A stretch of DNA of 56,661 nt from Actinomycetes bacterium (lineage in GTDB: Bacteria > Bacillota > Sulfobacillia > Sulfobacillales > JAIMBI01): the NCBI GenBank assembly GCA_023565505.1, contig JAIMBI010000023.1:1-56661 (forward strand). Direction: 5' to 3'. Of the stretch, positions 1 through 9,207 are shown piece by piece. The position numbers and the translations under genes were made by a program. Every line of letters begins with the position of its first letter. Positions within the stretch are counted from its first letter, which is position 1. The notes under the pieces are model-generated. The model made no database searches and had not been told where the DNA came from. It worked only from the letters and a program-made list of their open reading frames with translations.

Positions 1-317
1 ACGAACGTGATCCCCGCCGCGGCGCACGCCCGCGCGAGCTCCGGGTTTTCCGACAAAAATCCATACCCCGGGTGGATGCCGTCCACCCCGTGCTCCCGGG
101 CGACTGCGATGATGCCCGGAATATCCAAGTAGGAGCGGATCGGCTCGCCTGGCCGGCCCACGCGATAGGCTTCATCCGCCTTGAACCGGTGCAAGGCGTA
201 GCGATCTTCGTGGGAGTAGATGGCGACCGTCCGGATGCCTAGCTCATGCGCACTGCGAAATACGCGAATCGCGATTTCGCTCCGATTGGCAACCAGTAAT
301 TTCGTAATTTTTGGCAT
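1..317 (-). CDS. pyc: Pyruvate carboxylase, N-terminal fragment (cut by window edge)
   Basis: The first 105 codons of a biotin-dependent carboxylase are visible; the rest lies left of the window. The N-terminus reads KLLVANRSEIAIRVFRSA, followed by HPGYGFLSENPELA, both hallmarks of the biotin carboxylase N-terminal domain. The segment VGRPGEPIRSYLDIPGI resembles pyruvate carboxylase more than the acetyl-CoA carboxylase AccC subunit. Family knowledge: pyruvate carboxylase makes oxaloacetate from pyruvate, bicarbonate and ATP. The ATG at 317 has GGGG six bases upstream. Base composition here is lower in GC than from gltB onward. AccC or another acyl-CoA carboxylase biotin subunit cannot be excluded from this fragment. 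Confidence 0.8.
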   Translation of the reverse strand, partial: MPKITKLLVANRSEIAIRVFRSAHELGIRTVAIYSHEDRYALHRFKADEAYRVGRPGEPIRSYLDIPGIIAVAREHGVDGIHPGYGFLSENPELARACAAAGITF

Positions 318-493
318 GGAAAGCCCCAAACCATATCTCCGGAGGACGTGGGCAGCGCAATGCCACAGCCAGTCCGCAGCTCGGGACGAAGCGGCTACGG
401 ACCTCGCCGACAGGCACCCAGTGACAGCACAGCCTTGAAGTTAGCGGGCAGCCGCCCGGTGGGGAAGTGCGGTCCGGCTCGCGGGAGCGACCC
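318..493. other. Intergenic gap between pyc and gspH-like gene
   Basis: No gene was found. The only structure seen is a short hairpin (CGGGC-N4-GCCCG) near 440-454 without a T-run. The stretch is clearly less GC-rich than the sequence right of 1632. Confidence 0.5.
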
Positions 494-1096
494 CTAGCGG
501 GACAGCGCGTCCAAGGTTTGGACGTCGCCGACTTTCACCGTGCCCGTGAGGCCACGCAAGTCGAGGCGGATGCCCAGTTTACGGTCGTCCCCCACGACGA
601 CATACGCATCCGAGGTCGAACCGTCGGGGTAGAAAAAGATCGGGCGCGACCAGGTCGCAGTCGATTCGCCCAAACTGATGACCGCTTCTTCGATCTGCCG
701 ACTGCGCGTTTCCAGCCCGACATCTCCCCCCACAAAGACGACACCCTCCGGTAGGTTTTTCTCTTGGCGCTGGGCGGCGCCTCCCCGTACGACCGCGGAG
801 TTGAAGACCTCGGACTGTTGCCCATCGGGGCTTTCCAGTGCGTCGTCGTCGCCGATCCAGGGCTCGACGGTGAGCTTGCGGCCGTTCAGCTCGTAGCGCA
901 CGACGTGAATCCGTCCGGTCCGCATCGCCAGCACATGCGCACGAGTCAACTCGCTGCGGACGAGGTCTGCCCCAGAGCGGAGGGTGGTGGTGCGCATCAC
1001 CCCGCGTAGGGATGGCATGACGGCCGCCGAGGCGATCACCAGGATCGCCAGCACCAGCAGCATCTCCATCAATGTAAATGCGCGGCGGCGCGGCAT
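494..1096 (-). CDS. Type II secretion pseudopilin, GspH/FimT type
   Basis: This is a 200-residue prepilin-like protein. It begins MPRRRAFTLMEMLLVLAILV: a short basic leader, then the type III (prepilin) cleavage site with A in place of the usual G before FTLME (the glutamate five residues into the mature protein), then one hydrophobic helix. The C-terminal part (ELNGRKLTVEPW, FYPDGSTSDAYVVV) resembles the GspH minor pseudopilin fold. Minor pseudopilins sit at the tip of the type II secretion pseudopilus. The ATG at 1096 has AAGAAGG about ten bases upstream; the frame is open further upstream, but that part does not look coding. It follows the GspG gene on the same strand. I would expect the rest of a pilin or secretion locus nearby, but it is not in the window. 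Confidence 0.75.
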   Translation of the reverse strand: MPRRRAFTLMEMLLVLAILVIASAAVMPSLRGVMRTTTLRSGADLVRSELTRAHVLAMRTGRIHVVRYELNGRKLTVEPWIGDDDALESPDGQQSEVFNSAVVRGGAAQRQEKNLPEGVVFVGGDVGLETRSRQIEEAVISLGESTATWSRPIFFYPDGSTSDAYVVVGDDRKLGIRLDLRGLTGTVKVGDVQTLDALSR

Positions 1097-1221
1097 GGCA
1101 GCTAGGCCTTCTTGCGCTGGGGTGCTGGTGCGTCGCCGGGCCGCGCGTGCCGTGCCGGCAGGATGGCAGCCCTCCTGCACGCGGCCGATCGCATCGACGC
1201 GGCAGCGCCCATGGCAACGCA

Positions 1222-1632
1222 CTACAGCGCCGAGGAAATGTCATCCCCGCCGCCCTGCTCATCCAAGCCGTTGGGCCCGGCCGACCAGATGCGGAAGGTT
1301 CCGTTCTCCGGGTCGATCAGTTCGTAGGCGAACGGATGGTTCCAGGGGTCCAGGGGAAGCTGCTGTTTATCGAGATAGGGCCCCTGCCACTTTTGCGGGT
1401 TTTCCAGCTCGGGGGGCGGCTGCAACAGGGCCTCGAGGTTGGGCGGCGGCGTGCCCACGCTGATCGTGTACGTCTTGACCGCATCTTCCAACAGCGCGAT
1501 TTGCGCTTTGGCGCTGTTGACGTAAGCCGTTTTCTGAATGCGGACGTACCCCAGACTGACCATCGAGCCGAGCACGACCAGGATGGCCAGCACCAGCAGG
1601 ATTTCCATCAGCGTGAAGCCACGCCGACGACG
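1222..1632 (-). pseudogene. gspG: Type II secretion major pseudopilin GspG, start missing
   Basis: The frame encodes [20 protein letters not shown], then the GspG body ending PNGLDEQGGGDDISSAL, which carries the calcium-site type GGGDD ending typical of the T2SSG domain. The mature part is 131 residues, a normal length. The prepilin cleavage site G/FTLME is intact, but no ATG, GTG or TTG exists in frame upstream of it: the frame runs back into gltB sequence read out of frame. The gltB stop codon (1608-1610) lies inside this gene's mature N-terminus, so the two genes overlap by about 25 bases in different frames. I read this as a broken or fused 5' end at a sequence junction, either biological or from assembly. 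The 5' limit given is simply where the basic leader residues begin. Confidence 0.7.
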
Positions 1633-4600
1633 CGGACGACCTCTTCCTCCTCCAGGGCGAGGTCGCCCTGGACCAGGGACCGCGTCCGGCTCCCGGCGAT
1701 GGCCACCTGCAGGGCCCGGCCGGTGCCCTGGGCTCCGATGGCCGACGCGGCCAGGCTGAGCGGAATGGGCACGTCCCTGAGCCAGTCGGAGAGGTCGACG
1801 AGATCCGTGCCGCGGGTCTGGACCAGGAGGCTCGCGCGGCCCACCAGATCCTGCAGGCGCCGCACGCCCAGGCGAGCCACCAGCGCCTTCAGGTGCTCCC
1901 CCATGCCGAGGAAGAACTGCGCCAGCGCCTGCGCGCCCGCGTCCTCCTCCCGGGGCACGAAGCGCTTGAGCCCGTGGGCCTGGGCCTCTTCCACGGTTCG
2001 GATCTGCGTGGCGATGCCGACGTGGCAGGTGTCGGTCTGGCACGCCCGGCAGATGGTGCAGCCGATGGCCACCATGGCCAGCGTGCCGAACCCGACCCGG
2101 TTGGCGCCGAGGAGAACCAGTTTCAGGACGTCAAGGGGACTGCGCATCCCCCCGTCGGCCCAGATCTCCACCCGGTGTCGGAGGCCGGCCGCCACGAGGG
2201 CGCGGTGCACCAGTACCGTCCCCAGGTCGGAGGGCAGGCCGACGAACCGCTGGGCGTGGCGCCGCGCCGCCCCCGTGCCGCCCTCGTACCCCGACAGGTT
2301 GATGATGTCCGCCCCGGCCTTGGCGATGCCGACGGCGATGGTGCCGATCCCCGGCACGACCGGCACCTTGACGGCCACCCGGGCGTCGGGCGCCACCGTC
2401 TTCAGCTCGTAGATGAGCTGGGCCAGGTCCTCGATGGAGTAGAGGTCGTGGTTGTTCGACGGCGAGATGAGGTCGATGCCCACCTGGCTCCGCCGGGCCC
2501 GCGCCACGGCCGGCGACACCTTCTTGGCCGGCAGGTGGCCTCCTTCACCGGGCTTGGCGCCCTGCCCGATCTTGATCTCCAAATACCGCGCCGTGCCGAC
2601 CACCTGGGCGGTGATGCCGAACCGGCCGGAGGCGACCTGGATGCCCCGGTTGTTGCGGTAGAGCGGCACCAGGTCGGGGATCTCGCCGCCCTCGCCGTTC
2701 ATCGCGATGATGCCGGCCAGCGCGGCCCCCTTCAGGTACGCCCGGTAAGCCGTCTCGCCCTGCGACCCGAACGACATGGAGCCGATGACGAACGGCATCC
2801 GATGCTCCCCAACGGCGATGGACACCTGGGACGGGTCGATGGCGCCCTCCTCCGGGAAGGCGACGTCGAGCACGTGCCGCAGGGCGACGGGCTGCTCCTC
2901 CTCGAGCTGGGTCAACCGGGCCTGGTAGGCGGCGATCTGGGTCGGATCCTGGGCCACCGACTGCGCCAGCTTGAAGATCTTCGGATAGAGGTGGTACGGC
3001 CGCTTGGGCCCGCCGCCGGTCGCGTACCGCTCCGCCATGGCCTGACCCCAGACCTCGAACGTCACCCGCCCCGGCACCAAAAGCGGCACCTCGAGCAGGT
3101 CGGCGACCTCCGGGGCCAACCCGATGGCCGAGAAGAGGGGGCCGTAACCGCGGAACTCGTGGATTCCCACCGTCGAGATGACCTTCTCCAGGCCCTGGCG
3201 CAGAACCTTGGCCGTGTTGCGCACCCCGTCGGCCCCGGCCAGGCGCTCGGCCTCGGCCCAGAGGCGGTAGGGCAGGACCGCGTCGGCTCCCACCCCGAGC
3301 GTCACGGCGATGTCGTGCAGGCGCCGCAGGAGGCCCGACCGCACCAGGATGGCGGCCTGACGCCGGAGGGTCTCGTGTCCGCGCCCCGGCTCGCGCTCCA
3401 ATGCCCGCGCCACGGCGGCCGCCCCGAGCGCCGGGTCGAGGGGATAGCCCGCGGCCGAGGCCTCGTCGTCGAGGAGCAGGTAGGCCGAGCCGCCCCGGAC
3501 GGCGGCGACGGCGGCCTCCTCAAGGGCCTGGAGCGTCTCCCGCACGGTCCGGTCGGGCGGCACCCGAAGGGGGAGCACCGTCGGCTCGAGCGGCAGGGCG
3601 GCCAGCACCTCCGCGTCCTGCGGGCGGTGGCCCTCCGCGGTCCAGGTGTCGAGCAGCAGGGGCGAACTGAGTAACAGCCCCGCCGGCGTGGTCTGGTCGA
3701 GCCACGGCCGCGCGCCGAGGTGGACGTCGGTCGAGAAGTGGAAGGTCTCCCGCTCCCGGTCGATGGCCGGGTTGGTGACGACGGCGACCGTCTCCTGCAG
3801 GTAGTCGGCGATGAGCCCCGCCTTGCGGTCGAGCGCGGGCAGCGGGCCGTCGTAGCCCAGCGAGCCGATGGGATCCTTGCCCTCGGTCATGGCCTCGAGG
3901 ATCTCCAGGTCGGCCTGTTCGAAGCCCAAGGCGCCGAGGTCGGCCGGTACCGGCGACGGAGTCCAGACCCGCATGGGCCGGTCCGCGGGGCGGCTTTCCG
4001 GCAGCCGCTCGGCCAACCGGAGGGCCACGGCGTCCTCCAGGGCCGGAGTCCGCTCGAGCCGCGTCTCGCCGCGGTCCCACCGGATGAGCACCTTCTCCCC
4101 CGGCCCGAGCGGCACAGGCGGCGCGGTCCGGACGAACGTGAGCGGCAGGGCGCCCTGCTCCGAAGCGAGCACATAGGCGTCCGCCGTCTGGATGAGCCAG
4201 AGCGGCCGGAGGCCCAACGCGTCCTGCGAGCCGAGCACCCGGGCCCCGTGGCGGGCGATGACGGCGGCCGGACCCTGGGCCACCGGTCCCAGCGCCGCCC
4301 GGATGCGGGTCCAGGCCGCGGCGAGCGGGCCGTCCAACTCCCGGACGGCCGCCGCGACGGGCGGGAACAGGGCCAGCATGGCCTCTTCGAGCGTCAGGCC
4401 ATCACGGATCAGCAGACCCTCGACCAAGCGGGACAGGTCCTGGGAGTCGCTGCCCCCCTCGGGCAGCTTGAAGCCCAGGTCCTGGGCCGTCTTCCGCAAT
4501 CGCGCGATGGTGTTGATCTCCCCGTTGTGGCCGAGGATGCGGAACGGCTGGGCCCGGGCGGCGCGCGTGGTGGTGTTGGTCGAATAGCGGACGTGACCCA

Positions 4601-5201
4601 CGACGGCGACCGACGCAAACAAGGGGTCCGTCAGGTCCCGGTAGTAGCGGCCGAGCTGCGCTCCCGTCCCCCGGATCTTGTAGACCACAGTGTCGTGGCT
4701 CCAGGAGCAGACGGCGAGGTCCTCGCCCTCCAAGGACCACAGCCATTCGAGGAGCGGCCAGGACAGCGGGCCCTGCCAGGCCACCTGGACGAAGGTCAAC
4801 TGCTCCGACCGCGCCTGCGGACCGAGGGCGGCCTCGTCGACCGCTCCGGCGCCGACGCCGAGGATTTTGACACCCCACCCGGCGACGTGCTCCAGGCGCC
4901 GTTCGAGGGCCTCAGGATCCCGCGCCAGGAAGTGGCCCACGCCGAAGTCGGGCGCCTCGGCCAGGGACGGGTCCTGCCCCCACTGCGCCAACCGCCGGGC
5001 CCAGAGGGGGCGCGGCAGGTCCGTCAACAGGCCGGCTCCGTCGCCTTCGCCGTCGATGAGACCGGCCCGGTGGTCCATCCGGGTCAACGCGTCCACGGCA
5101 ATGCGAACCGCCTGCGGCGAGGCCTTCCCGTCCCGGGCCACCCATGCCCACAGTCCACAGCCGTCATGTTCGTTGGGCACCAATTGACGGGATGATAGCA
5201 A
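1608..5201 (-). CDS. gltB: Glutamate synthase large subunit (GOGAT alpha), lacking GXGXG domain
   Basis: This is a 1197-residue ferredoxin- or NADPH-type glutamate synthase: glutamine plus 2-oxoglutarate give two glutamates. The chosen start is TTG at 5201, eight bases after AAGGAGG. It leaves a 14-residue propeptide before the catalytic cysteine (NEHDGCGLW), the usual arrangement for class II glutaminases. GHNGEINT of the glutaminase domain is present. The FMN/Fe-S domain follows with [25 protein letters not shown] and the 3Fe-4S cluster segment [12 protein letters not shown] (C-x5-C-x4-C). Family members usually run to about 1500 residues with a C-terminal GXGXG beta-helix; this one ends right after the FMN domain, at the junction with gspG. 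It is likely truncated, with an altered tail. No gltD is visible. Confidence 0.88.
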   Translation of the reverse strand: MLSSRQLVPNEHDGCGLWAWVARDGKASPQAVRIAVDALTRMDHRAGLIDGEGDGAGLLTDLPRPLWARRLAQWGQDPSLAEAPDFGVGHFLARDPEALERRLEHVAGWGVKILGVGAGAVDEAALGPQARSEQLTFVQVAWQGPLSWPLLEWLWSLEGEDLAVCSWSHDTVVYKIRGTGAQLGRYYRDLTDPLFASVAVVGHVRYSTNTTTRAARAQPFRILGHNGEINTIARLRKTAQDLGFKLPEGGSDSQDLSRLVEGLLIRDGLTLEEAMLALFPPVAAAVRELDGPLAAAWTRIRAALGPVAQGPAAVIARHGARVLGSQDALGLRPLWLIQTADAYVLASEQGALPLTFVRTAPPVPLGPGEKVLIRWDRGETRLERTPALEDAVALRLAERLPESRPADRPMRVWTPSPVPADLGALGFEQADLEILEAMTEGKDPIGSLGYDGPLPALDRKAGLIADYLQETVAVVTNPAIDRERETFHFSTDVHLGARPWLDQTTPAGLLLSSPLLLDTWTAEGHRPQDAEVLAALPLEPTVLPLRVPPDRTVRETLQALEEAAVAAVRGGSAYLLLDDEASAAGYPLDPALGAAAVARALEREPGRGHETLRRQAAILVRSGLLRRLHDIAVTLGVGADAVLPYRLWAEAERLAGADGVRNTAKVLRQGLEKVISTVGIHEFRGYGPLFSAIGLAPEVADLLEVPLLVPGRVTFEVWGQAMAERYATGGGPKRPYHLYPKIFKLAQSVAQDPTQIAAYQARLTQLEEEQPVALRHVLDVAFPEEGAIDPSQVSIAVGEHRMPFVIGSMSFGSQGETAYRAYLKGAALAGIIAMNGEGGEIPDLVPLYRNNRGIQVASGRFGITAQVVGTARYLEIKIGQGAKPGEGGHLPAKKVSPAVARARRSQVGIDLISPSNNHDLYSIEDLAQLIYELKTVAPDARVAVKVPVVPGIGTIAVGIAKAGADIINLSGYEGGTGAARRHAQRFVGLPSDLGTVLVHRALVAAGLRHRVEIWADGGMRSPLDVLKLVLLGANRVGFGTLAMVAIGCTICRACQTDTCHVGIATQIRTVEEAQAHGLKRFVPREEDAGAQALAQFFLGMGEHLKALVARLGVRRLQDLVGRASLLVQTRGTDLVDLSDWLRDVPIPLSLAASAIGAQGTGRALQVAIAGSRTRSLVQGDLALEEEEVVRVVGVASR

Positions 5202-5283
5202 CGAACAGGCCTCCTTTCGCCGGAAAACTGACCGGAAATCCACGGGCGGACCGCAAAAACGGGTAAGAATGCGGCATAGAAAA

Positions 5284-5312
5284 ACTATACCATCCCGTGC
5301 ATAAAGCCACAA
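5284..5312 (-). promoter_or_regulatory. Predicted sigma-A promoter of gltB
   Basis: On the minus strand TTGTGG (-35, 5307-5312) and TATAGT (-10, 5284-5289) are separated by 17 bases. They lie about 80 bases upstream of the TTG start of gltB, in the divergent region shared with the serine operon. Confidence 0.6.
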
Positions 5313-5364
5313 GGGCGGCCGAAAAATGTTGCCCGCGCCCTGGATGCCTCCGTCGAATTATGGT

Positions 5365-5598
5365 ACCGTGAAGGCATCGGCGATGACATGGGAAGAACGC
5401 GGCCGGCCGGCTCCAGAGAGCGGGGGCAGGTGCGAGCCCGTCCGGCGGCCGCGTCCGGTTCCGCCCGTGGAGCCCTCGGCGAGGAGTCGACCGTCGGCCT
5501 CGGTTAGCGGGCCAGCGAGCGCCTTCGGGCGGAATAAGGGTGGCACCACGACGAAGCGTCGTCCCTTGGCGGGCGGCGCCCATTTTATTGTCCGGCCA
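5365..5598 (+). promoter_or_regulatory. T-box riboswitch leader, probably serine-specific
   Basis: The T-box antiterminator sequence AATAAGGGTGGCACCACG lies at 5533-5550. AAGGG pairs with CCCTT (5563-5567) and ACGACG pairs with CGTCGT (5557-5562), forming the canonical antiterminator. A competing stem GTCGTCC/GGGCGGC (5559-5577) followed by ATTTTATT can act as terminator. Upstream are stem I-like elements: CCAGAGAG and GGTGCGAGCC. UCC (Ser) triplets occur on the 3' side of stem I at about 5454 and 5460; I cannot assign the specifier uniquely. Such leaders read through when uncharged cognate tRNA binds, here fitting serine biosynthesis genes downstream. The 5' boundary is approximate; no convincing promoter was recognised. 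Confidence 0.85.
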
Positions 5599-5606
5599 GG
5601 GAGGCG

Positions 5607-5636
5607 ATGGACCACGCGATTCACGGGTATGCATAA
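5607..5636 (+). CDS. Possible nine-codon leader ORF overlapping serC start
   Basis: ATG at 5607 is preceded by AGGGAGG and opens a nine-residue frame (MDHAIHGYA) whose TAA ends at 5636. It thus spans the ATG of the aminotransferase (5629), which has no SD of its own. The arrangement would let ribosomes terminate and reinitiate on the aminotransferase start. This is inference from layout only; the alternative is that the SD serves serC at long spacing. Confidence 0.4.
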   Translation: MDHAIHGYA

Positions 5637-6804
5637 CGAACGTATTTTTATACCTGGTCCCACCCCCGTGCCGTCCGCGGTCCAGGCCGCCATGCTGACA
5701 CCGATGACCAACCATCGCGGACAGGCGGCCGAGGCGTTGTGGGCGGAGCTGACCGCAGGCCTGCGGCGCCTGTGGCACGGGGCGGGTCCGGTGGCCATTC
5801 TGCCGGCGAGCGGCACCGGCGGCCTCGAGGCGCTGGTCACGAACGCCCTGGCGCGGGGCAAGCGCGTGCTCATGGCCAGTGCGGGCGCCTTCGGCGACCG
5901 GTTCGGGGCCGTCGCAGAGCGGAGCGGGCTGGTCGTCGACTGGGTGCGGGCGGAATGGGGCCGCGCCCTCGATCCCGACGAGGTGGCCCGCGCCGTGCGT
6001 CGGCACCGCTACGACGCCCTCCTGCTGACCCAGAACGAGACGAGCACGGGGGTGGCCCATCCGCTGCGCGAGATCGTCGCCGCGGCTCGACCGCACGTAC
6101 CGCTGGTGTTCGTCGACGCCATCTCCGGCTGCCCCGCCATGCCGCTCGAACTCGACGGCTGGGGGATCGACGCGGTGGTCCTGGGTTCCCAGAAGGGCCT
6201 CATGCTGCCGCCGGGGCTGGCGCTCATCGGCCTGGCGGACCGCGTCGCGGAGCGCTTCGACGGCACGCCCAGCGTGTACTGGGACCTCGCGCCGTACTGG
6301 CGGGGAAACCTGCCGTACACGCCGGCCCTGTCCCTCTGGTACGGCCTGGCCGAAAGCCTCGCCCTGCTGGAGGAGGAAGGGGAGGCGACCCGCTGGCGGC
6401 GTCACCGGACCATGAGCCTGATGGTCCGGCGCGCCGCCCGGACGCTCGGGTTCGTGCCGGCGGCGGACGAGCGGTGGGCTTCGCCCACGGTGACCGCGCT
6501 CCGGCCCCCGGCGGGGGTCGAGGCGCCGGCCCTGCTCCGGGCGCTCCGGGGTCTCGGCGTGGTGATGGCCGGAGGCCAGGGGCCGTGGCGCGGCCAGGTG
6601 ATCCGGGTCGGCCACGTCGGGGCGGTCGCGCCCCTCGACGTGGTGGGGGCCATGGCTGCCCTGGAGCGGGCGGTGGCGGCCCTGGACGGGCGGCCCGTCA
6701 CGGGCGCGGCGGCGGCCGCGGCGACGGCGGCGTGGGCGACGGAAGCGACCGGAGGGGATCCGGCGGGGACGATGGAGGAGATCGGAGGGCAACGCCATGG
6801 CTAA
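5629..6804 (+). CDS. Class V aminotransferase, likely phosphoserine aminotransferase
   Basis: This is a 391-residue PLP enzyme of the alanine-glyoxylate/serine-pyruvate aminotransferase group. It begins IFIPGPTPVP and has the substrate loop TNHRG. PASGTGGLEA binds cofactor phosphate, FVDAISGCPAMPLE carries the PLP-pyridine aspartate, and GSQKGLMLPPG carries the Schiff-base lysine. Enzymes of this group replace SerC in some Bacillota and archaea. Its place between a T-box and serA argues for making 3-phosphoserine from 3-phosphohydroxypyruvate, but glyoxylate transamination is possible. The C-terminus has an alanine-rich, probably disordered tail after about residue 360. Its TAA overlaps the serA ATG by eight bases. 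The start lacks an SD; see the leader ORF. Confidence 0.85.
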   Translation: MHNERIFIPGPTPVPSAVQAAMLTPMTNHRGQAAEALWAELTAGLRRLWHGAGPVAILPASGTGGLEALVTNALARGKRVLMASAGAFGDRFGAVAERSGLVVDWVRAEWGRALDPDEVARAVRRHRYDALLLTQNETSTGVAHPLREIVAAARPHVPLVFVDAISGCPAMPLELDGWGIDAVVLGSQKGLMLPPGLALIGLADRVAERFDGTPSVYWDLAPYWRGNLPYTPALSLWYGLAESLALLEEEGEATRWRRHRTMSLMVRRAARTLGFVPAADERWASPTVTALRPPAGVEAPALLRALRGLGVVMAGGQGPWRGQVIRVGHVGAVAPLDVVGAMAALERAVAALDGRPVTGAAAAAATAAWATEATGGDPAGTMEEIGGQRHG

Positions 6805-8389
6805 ACCGCACATTCTCGTCAGCGAACATCTCGGGGAGCGGGCGCTCGCGCTGCTCGGGGAGGCGGCGGACGTCGAAGCGTACGACCTCCTCCCGGAGGC
6901 GGATTTCCGGCGGCGGTTGGCGGAGGCCGACGCCGTCATCATCCGCAGCGCCCACAGCCTCCGGGCGGAGCACCTCGAGCTGGCCCCCCGGCTCAAGGTG
7001 GCGGCCCGGGCGGGAGCCGGGGTGGACAACATCGACATCGAGGCGGCGACCCAACGCGGCATCCTGGTCATCAACACGCCCGGCGCGAACGCCGTCGCCG
7101 CGGCCGAGCACACCATCGGCCTCCTGTTGGCGGTCATGCGCCGCATCGTCGACGCCGACCGCCACGTGCGCGAGGGCCAGTGGGACCGCCAGCAGTTCTT
7201 CGGGTGGGAGTTGCGTGGCCGGCGCCTCGGGATCATCGGCATCGGGCGGGTGGGCACCCAGGTGGCCAAGCGGGCGCGGGGCTTCGACATGGACGTGTAC
7301 GCCTACGACCCCTACGTGGCCCCGGACACCATCCGCGAGCGGGGGGCCAAACCTGTGGAGCGGCTGGAGGACCTCTTGGCCCTGGCCGACGTCCTGACCC
7401 TGCACACCCCCAAGACCGGCCCCCGCCTGGGGCGGGCGGAACTCGAGCGGCTCCCCCGGGGCGCGGTCGTCGTCAACGCGGCGCGCGGGGGGCTGGTCGA
7501 CGAGGACGCCCTGGCCGACCTGTTGGAGGCCGGTCACATCCGGGCCGCCGCCCTGGACGTGTTCAGCCAGGAGCCGCCCCGGTTGGACCATCCGCTCTTT
7601 CGCTTGCCGCGGGTGGTGGTGACCTGCCACCTCGGCGGCTCCACGGTCGAGGCGCAGTGGGCGATCGGCGAGCGCGTGGCCCGGGCCGTGCTGGCCGCCC
7701 TGGAGGGCCAGGTGCCCGACGGGGCGGTGAACCTGCCGGTGGCGGCGCAGGACGAGCGCGTCGACGACCTGGTGGAGACGGGCCGGGTGCTGGGTCGGCT
7801 GTTGGCCTTCTCGGGCGCCAAGGGACGGACCCTGCGGGTGGAGCCCTCGGGGGCGGCGGCGGGCGTGACCGAGCTGTTGAGCCGGGCGGTCCTGTGGGGT
7901 TTCCTCGAGGCCGTGGGAGAGGAGTCGGTGAACCTCGTGTCGGCCATCGCCGCCGCCCGGCAGCGCGGGATGACGGCGGTGGCGCAGACGCCCGTCAACG
8001 GCGGGGAGCACCGCGACCGCGAGCCGGGCATCCGGGCCTGGTTCGACGACGACGTCGCCGGCGCGGTGGAGGTCACGCGCCGGGAGGAGATCCGCCTCCG
8101 GCGGTTCTGGGGGGCGCGCTTCGACATGGGGCTGTCGCCCTACATGCTGGTGACGCGGCACAAGGACCGGCCGGGCATCGTCGGCGCCATCGGCCGCATC
8201 CTGGGGGAGGCGGCGATCAACATCGCCACCGTCGAACTGGGCCGCAACGCGCCCGGCGGGGAGGCGGTGATGCTCCTCGGCCTGGACAACCCGGTACCCG
8301 ACGCCGTGGTGCGGGCCATCCAGGCCCTCGACGCCATCAGCGTCGTGCACTCGCTCAACGTGGGAGGCGAGCCGGCGGGTGTATTTTGA
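6797..8389 (+). CDS. serA: D-3-phosphoglycerate dehydrogenase
   Basis: This 530-residue long-form SerA oxidises 3-phosphoglycerate to 3-phosphohydroxypyruvate with NAD, the first step of serine synthesis. Visible are the substrate-domain segment RAGAGVDNIDI, the Rossmann motif GIIGIGRVGTQVA, the catalytic-region segment VNAARGGLVDEDAL and the active-site histidine region TCHLGGST. An intervening allosteric substrate-binding domain follows, then a C-terminal ACT domain (KDRPGIVGAIGRILGE onward) that normally mediates serine feedback. The length matches the Bacillus type. It overlaps the aminotransferase upstream and the PHP gene downstream by 8 and 11 bases, so the three are almost certainly one transcript under the T-box. 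Confidence 0.95.
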   Translation: MAKPHILVSEHLGERALALLGEAADVEAYDLLPEADFRRRLAEADAVIIRSAHSLRAEHLELAPRLKVAARAGAGVDNIDIEAATQRGILVINTPGANAVAAAEHTIGLLLAVMRRIVDADRHVREGQWDRQQFFGWELRGRRLGIIGIGRVGTQVAKRARGFDMDVYAYDPYVAPDTIRERGAKPVERLEDLLALADVLTLHTPKTGPRLGRAELERLPRGAVVVNAARGGLVDEDALADLLEAGHIRAAALDVFSQEPPRLDHPLFRLPRVVVTCHLGGSTVEAQWAIGERVARAVLAALEGQVPDGAVNLPVAAQDERVDDLVETGRVLGRLLAFSGAKGRTLRVEPSGAAAGVTELLSRAVLWGFLEAVGEESVNLVSAIAAARQRGMTAVAQTPVNGGEHRDREPGIRAWFDDDVAGAVEVTRREEIRLRRFWGARFDMGLSPYMLVTRHKDRPGIVGAIGRILGEAAINIATVELGRNAPGGEAVMLLGLDNPVPDAVVRAIQALDAISVVHSLNVGGEPAGVF

Positions 8390-9200
8390 TCACCACGTGC
8401 ATCCCGAACACGGGCCCTACCATCCGGGCACCTATCCCCTGAGCTGGATCGAGGCGTACCTGGCCGTGGGGCGGGAACGCGGCGTGGCGGGCATCGGCCT
8501 CGTGGAGCACGGCTACCGGTTCCTCGAGGCCGCGGGCCTCCTGCCGACGCCGTGGGCCGAGGCCCGGTGCCGCTACCCGCTCGAGGCCTACACGCGCCTG
8601 TGCGACGAGGTCCGCACCGCTCTGGGGGTCGCCGTGGGGCTGGAGATGGACTACGTGCCGGGGCGGGAGGACGCCATCCGCGCGTATCTCAGCCGGTACC
8701 GGTGGGACTTCGTCCTGGGTTCGGTCCACTGGTTGGGCGACTTCGGTCTCGACGTGGCGGAGATGCGGGACCGCTACGCCGAGCGGCCCCTGCTCGAGAT
8801 CTGGCGGGAGTACTACCGGACCCAGGTGGCCATGGTGGCGACGGGCCTCTTCGACGTGGTCACGCACCCGGACCTGCCCAAGATCTTCGGGGGGGAACGG
8901 CCGCCGGAGGACGAGCTGCTCCCGCTGTACCGGAGCCTGGTGGAGGCGCTCGCCGACACCCGGGTGGCCCTGGAGCTCAACACCTCGGGGCTCCGGCGAC
9001 CCGTGCGGGAGATGTACCCCACGCCGGCGCTGCTCGCCCTGGCGGCCCGCGCGGGCGTGCCGCTGGTCCTGGCCTCGGACGCGCACGAGCCGGAGAACGT
9101 GGGCTATGCCTTCGACGCCGCGGCGGAGCTGGCCCGCCGGGCGGGATTCCGGGAAGCCGTGGGCTTCCGCGACGGCGAGCGGGTCGCGCTGCCGCTCTGA
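8379..9200 (+). CDS. PHP-domain phosphatase, HisJ-like (histidinol- or phosphoserine-phosphatase candidate)
   Basis: This is a 273-residue PHP-superfamily metal-dependent phosphoesterase. The first metal motif is FDHHVHPEHG (H-x-H) at the N-terminus; VEHGYR, LGSVHW, DVVTHPDLPK and ASDAHEPENVG supply the later metal ligands. HisJ family members dephosphorylate histidinol phosphate. Here the gene starts with GTG inside serA (11-base overlap, GGGAGG upstream) and no his genes are near. The operon otherwise lacks the last serine enzyme, phosphoserine phosphatase. I therefore infer that phosphoserine is a plausible substrate; histidinol phosphate remains the default by homology. Confidence 0.85.
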   Translation: MYFDHHVHPEHGPYHPGTYPLSWIEAYLAVGRERGVAGIGLVEHGYRFLEAAGLLPTPWAEARCRYPLEAYTRLCDEVRTALGVAVGLEMDYVPGREDAIRAYLSRYRWDFVLGSVHWLGDFGLDVAEMRDRYAERPLLEIWREYYRTQVAMVATGLFDVVTHPDLPKIFGGERPPEDELLPLYRSLVEALADTRVALELNTSGLRRPVREMYPTPALLALAARAGVPLVLASDAHEPENVGYAFDAAAELARRAGFREAVGFRDGERVALPL

Positions 9201-9207
9201 GGGCGGG

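Noticed and set aside
5329..5364. TTGCCC and TATGGT as serine operon promoter
   Set aside because: The spacing is 24 bases, too long for a sigma-A promoter.
5326..5628. Open frame extending upstream of the aminotransferase
   Set aside because: It runs through the T-box structure, and the protein family starts at MHNERIFIPGP.
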